Below, in pieces: positions 22,597-30,598 of a stretch of 46,932 nt of DNA. The DNA lies in contig JAFXJP010000021.1 of the NCBI GenBank assembly GCA_017532155.1, positions 1 to 46,932 on the forward strand, given 5' to 3'. The notes under the pieces were generated by a model that did no database searches, was not told where the DNA came from, and worked only from the letters and a program-made list of their open reading frames with translations. Position numbers and translations under genes: made by a program. How positions within the stretch are numbered: position 1 is the stretch's first letter; each line of letters opens with the position of its first letter. The DNA comes from Clostridia bacterium. GTDB taxonomy: Bacteria > Bacillota > Clostridia > Christensenellales > Aristaeellaceae.

Positions 22597-23730
22597 ATGA
22601 ACGTTAAAGAAGTAAATGAGCTGCGCCGCCGCTTTAACATCGACAATACCAATATCACCTGCATTCACGGCTGCTATGTGAACACCAAGAAAGAGATTAT
22701 TTCGCTGTTCAAGCTGCCGCCTATCAATCTTCCGCAGGAGGAAAGCGAAAAGTACCTCTCGCTGTTTAAAAAGGTGTTGTCCGGCACGCTGGGCAAAAAT
22801 CTGGTGGACATTGCCTTTGCCAATGAGGACGTAGGCGTGAGCGACGAGCACAAGCTGCTGATGGCGCTGCGCGATACGCGCCTGACAGACGATGACATGG
22901 TGCTGGTTTTCTTCCAGCGCATCATCGACGCGCTGCCGCTTGTGGACAACGCGCTGATTCTCCTCACGCACGACGCCTACGATGTGCCCTTTAAGCACAA
23001 GGATGAATCCCGCGGCGATTCGGAGGAAATGTTCAATTACATCACCTGCGCCGTCTGCCCGGTCAAGCTCAGCCGCGCGGCGCTCAGCTACTGCCCGCAG
23101 GATAATGAATTCCATCCCAACGATCCTGACTGGATTGTCGGCGTACCCGAAATGGGCTTCCTCTTCCCCTGCTTTGATGAACGCGCCGCCAATATTTACA
23201 ACGCGCTGTGCTACACCAAGGATACCGCCGACAACCACACGGAGTTTTCCGCCGCGGTCTTTGGCGCCAATCCGCCACGCCCTGCCGCCGAGCAGAAGGA
23301 AACCTTCCAGGCAATCTTGCAGGATACGCTGGCGGAGGAATGCAGCCTGGAAGTGGTGCAGGCTGTGCACGATCAGATGCGCGAGCGCATCGCCGAGCAA
23401 AAGCTTGATAAGGAAGCCGGCCCGCTGAAGATTTCCTCCACTGAAGTGAAAAAAGCCCTTGAAACCTGCGGCGTTCCGCAGGAAAAGGTCGAGGCCTTCG
23501 AGGAAAAATACCAGGAGGAATTCGGTCGCGGTATGGACGTGAACGCCGTCAATATCGTCGATACCAAGCAGTTTGAGGTGCGCACGCCCAACGTGGTCAT
23601 CAAGGTTGATCCCACCCGCAGCGATCTGGTGGAAACGCGCATCATCAACGGCTCCAAATACATTTTAATCCGCGCCGACGAGGGCGTGGAGGTAAACGGC
23701 GTGAACATCTCTATCCAGCACAATTCATAA
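22597..23730 (+). CDS. DUF4317-family protein
   Basis: 377 residues. The opening NVKEVNELRRRFNIDNTNIT and the conserved CIHGCYVN and SYCPQDNEFHPNDPDWIVG segments match DUF4317, a family common in gut Clostridia with no known function. It is soluble, with no signal peptide or membrane helix. Acidic helices in the last third (EKVEAFEEKYQEEFGRG) precede a beta-rich end. AAGGAAAG precedes the ATG. It is convergent with the MATE gene and overlaps its stop by 6 bases. Confidence 0.88.
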   Translation: MNVKEVNELRRRFNIDNTNITCIHGCYVNTKKEIISLFKLPPINLPQEESEKYLSLFKKVLSGTLGKNLVDIAFANEDVGVSDEHKLLMALRDTRLTDDDMVLVFFQRIIDALPLVDNALILLTHDAYDVPFKHKDESRGDSEEMFNYITCAVCPVKLSRAALSYCPQDNEFHPNDPDWIVGVPEMGFLFPCFDERAANIYNALCYTKDTADNHTEFSAAVFGANPPRPAAEQKETFQAILQDTLAEECSLEVVQAVHDQMRERIAEQKLDKEAGPLKISSTEVKKALETCGVPQEKVEAFEEKYQEEFGRGMDVNAVNIVDTKQFEVRTPNVVIKVDPTRSDLVETRIINGSKYILIRADEGVEVNGVNISIQHNS

Positions 23731-25014
23731 TTTCTGCCGGAAATAGAACATCACCGCAAGCGCCGCCACAACGCCTTCCGTCGCCGGGAAGCTCAGCCAT
23801 ACGCCCTGCATCCCGAAAGCCGCAGCCAGGAGAACCGCCATCGGCAAAATCAGCACAATGCCGCGCAGGATCGATATGATCTGCGCAGGCTTTTCCTGCT
23901 CCGCCGCTGCGAAAAAGGCGCTGAGCACGATGTTGCAGCCCGCAAACAGCGCGCCGGAAAAATACATTTTCAGGCCAGTCTCTGCCATCCATTGCAGAGG
24001 CTGGTTTTGTTCGTTGTTGAATACCTGCACAATCTGCCGCGGAAACAGCATCATCGCACCGCAAACAACAGCGCTTACCAGCGCCATCGCTGTCATTTCA
24101 TACCGCAGCACGCGCCGCATATCGCCGCTCCTCCCCGCGCCCCGCGCATGGCTGATCAGCGGCTGCGCGCCCTGCGCCAGCCCCGAGTACACCGCCAGCA
24201 CCACCAGCGACAGATTGGCAATCACGCCATATGCCGCCACGCCCGTATTGCCCGCAAGGCCCATAATCAGGCTGTTAAATGCGATCATCACCACGCCCGA
24301 GGACACCTCGCCCACCAGCGCCGATACCCCCAGCGGCAGCGTGCGCAGCGCTTTCGGCACATTGCACGGCCGCGCCTTAACGGAAAGCGCAGTTGTCTTT
24401 TTCAGCACATGGCTCATCAGCAGCGCCGCGCCCAGCAGGGAAGCAAGCCCCGTTGCCAGCACCGCGCCCAGCATGCCCATGCCCAGCGGAAACATGAATA
24501 TGTAATCCAGCACAATATTGGAAAAGCTGCTCAGCAGCATGGCGCCCATCGCCAGCGACGGCGCGCCGTCATTGCGCACAAAGCAGTTGAGCATATCATT
24601 CAGCATAAATCCCGGCGCAAAGAGCAAAATCACCTGAATATAGATTTTCGTCATGCCAAACACCTGCGGATCCGCCTGCATCCAGCGCGTGATCATTTCG
24701 CTTCCCAGCGCGCCCAGCAGCGCAAGCGCTATGGCGATACACGCCGTAATCCGCAGCATCCGCGCAAACAGCGCCTGGGCGTTTTCCTTTTTGCCTTCGC
24801 CCAGCAGCACTGCGTACTTGGTGCCGCCGCCAACGCCCAGCAATAATCCCAGCCCATGCACAAAGCTATACACCGGAATGGCCAGGTTCAGCGCCGTCAG
24901 CCCATCCGCCCCCAGCGCCACCGAAACAAAATACGTATCCACCAGAATATAGCAGCTGAGCGCCAGCATGCCCATAACATTGCTGAGCGCATATTTTAAG
25001 AACTTTTTCAGCAT
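23725..25014 (-). CDS. MATE-family exporter 1
   Basis: 429 residues and twelve predicted helices arranged in two related halves. The opening FLKYALSNVMGMLALSCYILVDTYFVS matches the MATE pattern; the repeated half begins near LPLGVSALVGEVSSG. It probably exports cationic drugs or metabolites using a Na+ or H+ gradient. The start is the ATG after GGGAGG; an earlier in-frame ATG lacks an RBS. A large hairpin lies between this start and miaA and may control it. It is only distantly similar to the second MATE gene at 27.2 kb. Confidence 0.92.
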   Translation of the reverse strand: MLKKFLKYALSNVMGMLALSCYILVDTYFVSVALGADGLTALNLAIPVYSFVHGLGLLLGVGGGTKYAVLLGEGKKENAQALFARMLRITACIAIALALLGALGSEMITRWMQADPQVFGMTKIYIQVILLFAPGFMLNDMLNCFVRNDGAPSLAMGAMLLSSFSNIVLDYIFMFPLGMGMLGAVLATGLASLLGAALLMSHVLKKTTALSVKARPCNVPKALRTLPLGVSALVGEVSSGVVMIAFNSLIMGLAGNTGVAAYGVIANLSLVVLAVYSGLAQGAQPLISHARGAGRSGDMRRVLRYEMTAMALVSAVVCGAMMLFPRQIVQVFNNEQNQPLQWMAETGLKMYFSGALFAGCNIVLSAFFAAAEQEKPAQIISILRGIVLILPMAVLLAAAFGMQGVWLSFPATEGVVAALAVMFYFRQKL

Positions 25015-25030
25015 GACATCCTCCCGAACA

Positions 25031-25092
25031 AAAGAAAAAACGCCGTCCTTTCGCATCTTCTAAGGCCTAACGATGCGAAAAACAGCGTTTTT
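25031..25092 (-). terminator. Two-tier hairpin between miaA and the MATE gene
   Basis: Outer stem AAAACGC/GCGTTTT and inner 9-bp stem TTTCGCATC/GATGCGAAA, followed on the minus strand by a T-run (TTTTTTCTTTT). It ends miaA transcription or acts as a leader attenuator for the MATE gene, whose RBS lies only a few bases further on. Confidence 0.7.
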
Positions 25093-25143
25093 GCTTACCC
25101 GGCGGCAAGCATGAATTGATTATAAAAGCGTTTTTTCTTTCTG

Positions 25144-26040
25144 TCAAGCACCCAGGAATTTTTCAATTTCCCGGATTGCCTGCGCCTTGGGATCATTCTG
25201 CATATCCAGCCAGATGATGCTCTTGTCGCGGCGGAACCACGTCATCTGCCGCTTGGCAAAGCGCTTGATGGCCTTGCTCAGTTCATCGAGCATCACGTTT
25301 ATATCGGAGATTTCGCCCAGCAGATACTGCGCAATGTAGCGGTATTCAAGGCCGAGGCGGTAGAGGAAATCGCGCGTTACGCCCGCGTCAATCAGGCGCT
25401 GCACTTCATCAAGCATGCCCTGCTGCATGCGCATCTTAAGTCGCTCGTCAATGCGCCGGCACAGCGTTTCACGATCCCACGTCACGCCCAGACGCAGCAC
25501 ATCATATCTGGGCTGCTTGGTGTCCGCACGCATATCGCCATCGTGAATCTTCTCCAGCACACGCATCACCCGGTTGCGGTTGCGGGGATCCACCTCCGTT
25601 TCCGGCATCACCTTGATGAGCATGGCGTAAAGCTCTTCCGTCTGGAGCTTTTCAAGCTCGCGGCGGTAATTGAGATCAGGCTCGATATTGGACAGCACAT
25701 AGCCGTCGCATACAGAATCCACATACAGCCCTGTGCCGCCCACGATGAAGGGCGTTTTGCCGCGGGAGAGGATATCGTCAATCGCCTCGTAGGACAGGCG
25801 CTGAAAATCCGCCATGGAGAAAAAATGTCCCGGCTCGCACACATCCAGCAAATGGTGCGGGACGCCCTGCATTTCTTCTTCCGTCACCTTGCCGCTGCCC
25901 AGATCCAGTCCCTTATATACCTGTCTGGAATCGGCTGAAATCACCTCGCCGTGAAAATGTGCGGCAAACTGAATACCCAGGCCGCTTTTGCCCGAGGCAT
26001 TGGTACCCACCACAGCGATTACGCGGGGTTTTGTATCCAT
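25144..26040 (-). CDS. miaA: tRNA dimethylallyltransferase
   Basis: 298 residues. P-loop GTNASGKSGL near the N-terminus (the family usually has GPTASGKS), then ISADSRQVYKGLDLGSGK and the substrate region VGGTGLYVDSV. The late motif RFAKRQMTWFRRD contacts tRNA. It adds the dimethylallyl group to A37 of tRNAs reading UNN codons. It is preceded by the TSUP and zinc-ribbon genes on the same strand with small gaps, so a shared message is likely. Confidence 0.96.
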   Translation of the reverse strand: MDTKPRVIAVVGTNASGKSGLGIQFAAHFHGEVISADSRQVYKGLDLGSGKVTEEEMQGVPHHLLDVCEPGHFFSMADFQRLSYEAIDDILSRGKTPFIVGGTGLYVDSVCDGYVLSNIEPDLNYRRELEKLQTEELYAMLIKVMPETEVDPRNRNRVMRVLEKIHDGDMRADTKQPRYDVLRLGVTWDRETLCRRIDERLKMRMQQGMLDEVQRLIDAGVTRDFLYRLGLEYRYIAQYLLGEISDINVMLDELSKAIKRFAKRQMTWFRRDKSIIWLDMQNDPKAQAIREIEKFLGA

Positions 26041-26054
26041 GAAAACATCCTCAC

Positions 26055-26813
26055 TTACAGATAATCAATCAAAAGCTTAACAATCAGCACAACCATCATG
26101 CACATCATCACAATACGCACGAATTTGGCGCCCTTTTTGATGGCCAGCGCCGAGCCGATATAGCCGCCCGCCGCCGCGCACAGCATCGCCGGCACCGCCA
26201 GCGCAAAAAGAATATTTCCGTTCAGCGCATGCGAAAGCAGCGCGCTGATATTGGATGCAAGATTCACAATCTTGGCGCTGCCGGATGCCGTCACGGTATC
26301 CATGCCGACAATCCAGGTAAAGCCCATGATCAGCAGCGTGCCTGTGCCCGGGCCGCAAAAGCCGTCGTACAGACCAATCAAAAGCCCCGTCAAGAAACAC
26401 AACGCATACTTCGTTTTCGTCAGTTCCAGATGCTCGCGCTCAGGCGCATTGCGCTTTAAAATCATCACCAGCGCCATCACAGGAATCACGCCGAGAATCA
26501 CCAGGCGCATGATATGCTCCGGCGTGTGGGATAATAATTCCGCGCCCAGATATGCGCCGGGAATCGCGCCCGCCACCGCACAAAGCGCAGGCACCAGCAG
26601 CACCTTTTTGCTGCGCAGAAATTTAATCGCCGCAATCAGCGTGCCAAAGGAAGCCGACAGTTTATTGCTGCCGCTCGCCAGCGCCGTGGGCAGACCTGCC
26701 ACCATATACGCCGGCAAACTGATCAGTCCGCCGCCGCCGCCGATGGCGTCAATCAGCGCCGCCACAAAGCACAGCGGCAGCACGATCATATACATCGTAG
26801 CCGTTACTGCCAT
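26055..26813 (-). CDS. TSUP/TauE-SafE-family membrane permease
   Basis: 252 residues, about eight membrane helices. The signature FVAALIDAIGGGGGLISLPA at the N-terminus and its partial repeat GLYDGFCGPGTGTLL mid-protein identify the TauE/SafE (TSUP) family, which moves small organosulfur or carboxylate anions. The substrate is not predictable. The start codon overlaps the end of the zinc-ribbon gene by 10 nt, with GAGGAGG inside that gene, so translation is coupled. miaA follows 14 nt downstream. Confidence 0.9.
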   Translation of the reverse strand: MAVTATMYMIVLPLCFVAALIDAIGGGGGLISLPAYMVAGLPTALASGSNKLSASFGTLIAAIKFLRSKKVLLVPALCAVAGAIPGAYLGAELLSHTPEHIMRLVILGVIPVMALVMILKRNAPEREHLELTKTKYALCFLTGLLIGLYDGFCGPGTGTLLIMGFTWIVGMDTVTASGSAKIVNLASNISALLSHALNGNILFALAVPAMLCAAAGGYIGSALAIKKGAKFVRIVMMCMMVVLIVKLLIDYL

Positions 26814-27049
26814 CCGTCGTCCGCCTCCTCATCCTCAATGGGGTTGCCGCGGTCGAGGGCATCCTGCGCTTTTTCAATATCACGGGCAATCCACTGCACA
26901 AATTTCAGATCCTTTAATTGCTCCCGGCTGACCACCGTATTGGTGCCAAGGCAGGCCTTGCAGCGCCAGCCGCAGTCCGGGCACACGCAAATATCCTTTT
27001 CTTCTGAATGAATCATGAATGCTCCGCATTCAAGACAACCGCAGCGCAT
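26804..27049 (-). CDS. Small zinc-ribbon protein
   Basis: 81 residues. Three Cys pairs in the first half (CGCLECG, CVCPDCG, CKAC) form one or two zinc ribbons, followed by an acidic helical tail (DIEKAQDALDRGNPIEDEE). It has no DNA-binding helix that I can see, so a protein-interaction or RNA role is possible. AAGGAGAGG lies upstream of the ATG. It overlaps and is translationally coupled to the TSUP permease gene, the only context clue. Confidence 0.75.
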   Translation of the reverse strand: MRCGCLECGAFMIHSEEKDICVCPDCGWRCKACLGTNTVVSREQLKDLKFVQWIARDIEKAQDALDRGNPIEDEEADDGWQ

Positions 27050-27120
27050 AGCGTTCCTCTCCTTCTTCGGTATTGCATCAGTATATCACAAAGCCCTTAA
27101 AATATCTATAAAAACATCGG

Positions 27121-27149
27121 TTGACAAGCGACAAAATCTGCGTTATGCT
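27121..27149 (+). promoter_or_regulatory. Promoter of the second MATE gene
   Basis: TTGACA, 17-nt spacer, TATGCT, about 35 bases before the RBS (TAGGAG). Confidence 0.7.
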
Positions 27150-27189
27150 GACCCTTGCTGAATATATTTCCATATAGGAGTTACTGATA

Positions 27190-28590
27190 ATGACAAAAAA
27201 GCCCTTTTCAATTTTCAAGCAGGGAAAATGGACGCTGCTGCCCGTCATCTGGGCGCTGGCCTGGCCCACCATGCTTGAGCAGCTTTTGCAGACGGCCGTG
27301 CAGTATATCGACGCAGCCATGGTCGGCCGTCTGGGCGCCGAGGCCACGGCTGCCGTTGGCGTCACCACCACCGTCAGCTGGCTTCTCAACGGCACGGTCA
27401 TGGCGCTGGGCGTGGGCTTTCTTTTCTTTATCGCCCGCGAATACGGCGCCGGCAACAAGGAACGCGCCGCACAGGCTTCCTCGCAGGCCGTTCTGATTGC
27501 TCTGATCTCCGGCGTGGTCTTTACCATCCTGCCGCTGCTATTATACAAGAAGATTCCCGTATGGATGCAGGCAGACGCCGCCATTCAGGAAACCGCCGCG
27601 CTGTATTTCCTCATTCTGTATATTCCCATGCTGCCGCGCTCGGCTTCCATGATCTTTGCTACCGCGCTTCGTGCGACGGGCGATACCAAAACGCCCATGA
27701 TCATCAGCACGCTGATGAACGTAGTCAACGTCATCCTCAACTTCCTTCTTATTTACCCCACGCGCGATATTTCGCTCTTTGGCCTCACCATTCCGATGTG
27801 GGGCGCAGGCCTTGGCGTCATCGGCGCTGCAATCTCCAGTGCCATTTCCTTCGTTTTCGGCGGTATCGGCATGACCTATAAGCTGTGGAAGCACCCTGTT
27901 ATTTCGCCCAGGGGCCAGAAGCTTCGCCCCGATATGACCGTGCTGCGTCCCTGCCTGAAGGTAGCTATCCCTGCAGCGCTGCAGCGCTTTGCCACCTCCT
28001 TTGGCTATGTGGCCTTTGCCTCGATGATCAACAGTCTTGGCACCGTCGCCACCGCCGCGCACTCCATCGCCAATACGGTGGAATCCGCCTTCTACATTCC
28101 CGGCTACGGCATGCAGGCGGCCGCCGCTACGCTGACAGGCAATACCGTTGGCATGAAGGATAAGCGCCGCATGAAGGATCTCACGCAGATGCTGCTGCTG
28201 ATTGAAGTATCGCTCATGGTCATCTCAGGCGGCCTGCTGTTTGCCTTTGCGCCGGGCATGATGCAATTGTTTACCACAGACATGGCCGTTGTGCTGCTGG
28301 GCGCGACAGTGCTGCGCATGGTGGCGCTCTCTGAGCCCATTTACGGCGTGTCCATTGTTATCGAGGGCGTGCTGCAGGGCGTTGGCGACACGATGTCCGC
28401 CTTTGCCTTCAATGTCATTGGCATGTGGGGCGTGCGCATCGTGGGTACGTTTATCTGCACGCAGCTGCTGGGCATGGGGCTTGTATCCGCCTGGGCCTGC
28501 ATGATTGCGCACAATGTGCTGCTGTTCGTGCTTTTGCTCATCCATTACAAGCGCGGCAAATGGAACCCGCTGAACAAACAGGAAGCATAA
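27190..28590 (+). CDS. MATE-family exporter 2
   Basis: 466 residues with twelve helices. The N-terminal segment ALAWPTMLEQLLQTAVQYID and the downstream AAMVGRLGAEATAAVGV are the NorM/DinF-like MATE pattern, and the second-half equivalent AIPAALQRFATSFGYVAFAS is clear. It probably effluxes cationic compounds. It has its own promoter and a strong terminator, so it is a single-gene unit convergent with the GNAT gene. It is a different subfamily from the MATE protein at 23.7-25.0 kb (longer, with different helix 1 wording). Confidence 0.94.
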   Translation: MTKKPFSIFKQGKWTLLPVIWALAWPTMLEQLLQTAVQYIDAAMVGRLGAEATAAVGVTTTVSWLLNGTVMALGVGFLFFIAREYGAGNKERAAQASSQAVLIALISGVVFTILPLLLYKKIPVWMQADAAIQETAALYFLILYIPMLPRSASMIFATALRATGDTKTPMIISTLMNVVNVILNFLLIYPTRDISLFGLTIPMWGAGLGVIGAAISSAISFVFGGIGMTYKLWKHPVISPRGQKLRPDMTVLRPCLKVAIPAALQRFATSFGYVAFASMINSLGTVATAAHSIANTVESAFYIPGYGMQAAAATLTGNTVGMKDKRRMKDLTQMLLLIEVSLMVISGGLLFAFAPGMMQLFTTDMAVVLLGATVLRMVALSEPIYGVSIVIEGVLQGVGDTMSAFAFNVIGMWGVRIVGTFICTQLLGMGLVSAWACMIAHNVLLFVLLLIHYKRGKWNPLNKQEA

Positions 28591-28593
28591 AGA

Positions 28594-28623
28594 GAGCCGC
28601 CGGAAATCCGGCGGCCCTTTTTT
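28594..28623 (+). terminator. Terminator of MATE gene 2
   Basis: An 8-bp perfect stem GCCGCCGG/CCGGCGGC with an AAAT loop, then CCC and a T-run. Confidence 0.9.
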
Positions 28624-29173
28624 ATGTCAGCGTTTGATAATCCGTGTATTCCACAATGCCCCGGATCTCCTCCAGCGCACCGGGAACAAGTGCCTTGACC
28701 ATCAGGCAGTCGATATACGGTACATGCACCGTTTTGCCGGGCAGGATGCCGTGATCCGCCGCCGTCACAAAGCCGCGGGCATGATAATTGCGCGGATTTC
28801 CCTCCACAATCACCGCTTTAAAGCCCATTTGCCTTGCCTTTTCAAAGCCATATTCGATCAGTTCCTTGCTGATGTGCTGGCGCTGCAGCGCTGTTTTAAC
28901 AGCTGCCGGCGTCAGGATCAGCAATTCGTTTTCATATTTCCCCTGCAGATGAAAGCGCGAAAACATCACATAACCGATCACCTCATCCGTATCTGCATCC
29001 ACCATCAGCAATTCCAGTTCAGGCAAATAATAGCGCTTTGCACGGATTTCCTCCACCAGCGAACGCACAATCTTGCCCTCTTGCTCGTTTTCATGCGCTG
29101 TAAACACCCTTTCTACCAGCTCAAGCGACGGCAGCAGATATTTATCCTCCATGCATTTGATCTGACGGGTCAT
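28622..29173 (-). CDS. GNAT-family N-acetyltransferase
   Basis: 183 residues. The central LELLMVDADTDEVIGYVMFS is the GNAT motif-A strand region; the acetyl-CoA pyrophosphate loop corresponds to ALQRQHISKELIEYGFEKAR (Q/RxxGxG/A-like, degenerate), followed by GFKAVIVEGNPRNYHARGFV typical of YhbS-like acetyltransferases. The acceptor substrate is unknown. The start overlaps the rsgA stop by 4 nt (ATGA), so the two are translationally coupled. Confidence 0.85.
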   Translation of the reverse strand: MTRQIKCMEDKYLLPSLELVERVFTAHENEQEGKIVRSLVEEIRAKRYYLPELELLMVDADTDEVIGYVMFSRFHLQGKYENELLILTPAAVKTALQRQHISKELIEYGFEKARQMGFKAVIVEGNPRNYHARGFVTAADHGILPGKTVHVPYIDCLMVKALVPGALEEIRGIVEYTDYQTLT

Positions 29174-30201
29174 CCTCTTCTCTCCTTTTTCATCTGCTTG
29201 TTCAATTTGCTGATTTCCTTATGCCACTGCTGCTTTTTACGCAGGAAAGCCGCTTTATCGTCAGCATATTCTGCTTCTTCTCTCAGCTTCAGATAGCTTT
29301 CCAGCCGCGCGGCGTCCAGTTTGCCGCTCTCCACCGCTGCCCGCAGCGCGCAGCCCGGCTCTTTTTGATGCGCACAATCCCGGAAACGGCACTGGCCGAT
29401 AAATTGCTCTACGTCGCTAAAAGCTTCGTTCAGCCCCTGCGATACATCCCACATGCCCATTTCCCGCATGCCGGGCGTATCGATGATCATCGCGCCGGAC
29501 GGCAGCCTGATCAGCTGGCGGAAGGTCGTTGTATGCCTGCCTTTGTCATCCCCTGAACGGATGCCGCCTGTGATCATCACTTCCCGGCCGCAAAGCGCAT
29601 TGACAAGGCTTGATTTGCCAACGCCGGACGAGCCCAGAAATACCACCGTCCTGCCCGTGTGCAAATACGCTTCCAGTTCCTTCATCCCCTGCCCGGTCGC
29701 CACACTGATGACATGTACCGGCACGCCGATGGCTATCTCCTGCGCCTGCATAAGATAAGGCCCTGCGTCCTCTGTCAGGTCCGCCTTGGTCAGCAATATC
29801 ACCGGCGTCGCGCCTGACTGCCAGGCAAGCGCCAGATACCACTCCAAACGTTTGGGATTAAAGTCATGGTTCAGCGACTGCAGAATCATCACATCATCAA
29901 AGTTTGCCGCCACCGCCTGTTCGCCGCGTCCGGGCAAGGGATCGCGGCGGGAAAAATATGTCCTGCGCGGCAGCGTTTCCACAATCAGGCTGTCTCCCTG
30001 CGCATTGTATTGCATGCGTACAAAATCGCCGACCGTTGGAAAAGCCTGTCCGCCGTCATAGTATTCTTTTGTTTTCAGCCGTGCATAGCCCGCGCCGTGA
30101 TCACTGATGATTTCATAGCGTTCCTTATGCACCGCCGTTATTCTGGCAACTGTGCCTGCTTCGTAATCGGCCTGATAGCCGTATTCCTTTAATATATTCA
30201 A
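29170..30201 (-). CDS. rsgA: Ribosome small subunit-dependent GTPase A
   Basis: About 343 residues. OB-fold N-terminal part, then the circularly permuted GTPase order G4 (LTKAD), G1 (GSSGVGKSSLVNAL), G3 (DTPGMREMG), and a C-terminal zinc site (CRFRDCAHQKEPGC). It acts late in 30S maturation. Start: the chosen TTG has GGAGG 9 nt upstream and gives MNILKEYGYQ. A second, stronger RBS (AAGGAGGG) with ATG lies ~55 nt earlier but is in another frame, one base off in a run of six A. The upstream region holds tandem terminators and a small RNA, so expression may depend on read-through. Confidence 0.93.
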   Translation of the reverse strand: MNILKEYGYQADYEAGTVARITAVHKERYEIISDHGAGYARLKTKEYYDGGQAFPTVGDFVRMQYNAQGDSLIVETLPRRTYFSRRDPLPGRGEQAVAANFDDVMILQSLNHDFNPKRLEWYLALAWQSGATPVILLTKADLTEDAGPYLMQAQEIAIGVPVHVISVATGQGMKELEAYLHTGRTVVFLGSSGVGKSSLVNALCGREVMITGGIRSGDDKGRHTTTFRQLIRLPSGAMIIDTPGMREMGMWDVSQGLNEAFSDVEQFIGQCRFRDCAHQKEPGCALRAAVESGKLDAARLESYLKLREEAEYADDKAAFLRKKQQWHKEISKLNKQMKKERRG

Positions 30202-30296
30202 TTCTTCTTTCCTCCATCTTGCATTGTATCGGGGCAAAATCTTTTTTCATGTTTTCAATCCCTCCTTTTTTCGCCTTCCGTACCGCAAATGGACGC

Positions 30297-30338
30297 AAAA
30301 ATACCGCATCAGACAACCTTCACGGTGTCCGACGCGGT
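30297..30338 (-). terminator. Terminator/attenuator in the rsgA leader
   Basis: A 13-bp stem with two G-U pairs (ACCGCGTCGGACA with TGTCTGATGCGGT on the minus strand) is followed by ATTTTTG. It lies between the small RNA and the rsgA RBS. Confidence 0.75.
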
Positions 30339-30352
30339 TGCATTCAGATATG

Positions 30353-30547
30353 AAAAAACACACCCCTGCGGCGTGTGCTACAACAATCGCGTTATAGAAA
30401 TTCACCTAAGGTTCTCTGGCGGTACGACAACAAAAGCGCCTGTGCGCGCCTTATTTCATCGCACCCATATATTCAGTTACAGAAAGGCGTCCTCCAGAAC
30501 AGTCATCACGCATATCTCCTTTCCCGTCCGGTTCACCGGACATATTT
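30353..30547 (-). ncRNA. Structured small RNA with own promoter and terminator (possibly raiA-motif-like)
   Basis: About 195 nt between a perfect promoter and a CACACGCC/GGGTGTG hairpin with six T. Nested pairings are visible. GUCCGG/CCGGAC with a UGAA loop lies at the 5' end. GUUC-UGG (30494-30500) pairs with CCA-GA-GAAC (30411-30419). Inside it CGCCUU (30484-30489) pairs with AAGGCG (30447-30452). No credible protein is encoded (only a 20-codon frame). The size, layout and several single-stranded words recall the raiA-motif RNA of Firmicutes, but I identify it from memory only. It precedes rsgA on the same strand. Confidence 0.65.
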
Positions 30548-30553
30548 ACAAGC

Positions 30554-30582
30554 ATTATATAAAAAAGCTCCCCGCCTGTCAA
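30554..30582 (-). promoter_or_regulatory. Perfect promoter of the small RNA, built into the merR terminator
   Basis: Minus strand TTGACA, 17-nt spacer, TATAAT. TTGACA lies in the loop of the merR terminator and overlaps the merR stop codon; the spacer is the 3' stem arm plus T-run. Confidence 0.85.
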
Positions 30583-30598
30583 TCCTCTTGCGGCGGGG
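30561..30598 (-). terminator. Terminator of the merR gene
   Basis: CCCCGCC (inside the last merR codons) pairs with GGCGGGG across a 15-nt loop, then AGC and six T. The stem begins in coding sequence. Confidence 0.75.

Noticed and set aside
30451-30513. 20-codon frame MRDDCSGGRLSVTEYMGAMK with AAAGGAG upstream
   Set aside because: The RBS is only 2 nt from the ATG and the codons coincide with paired arms of the structured RNA; better explained as RNA.
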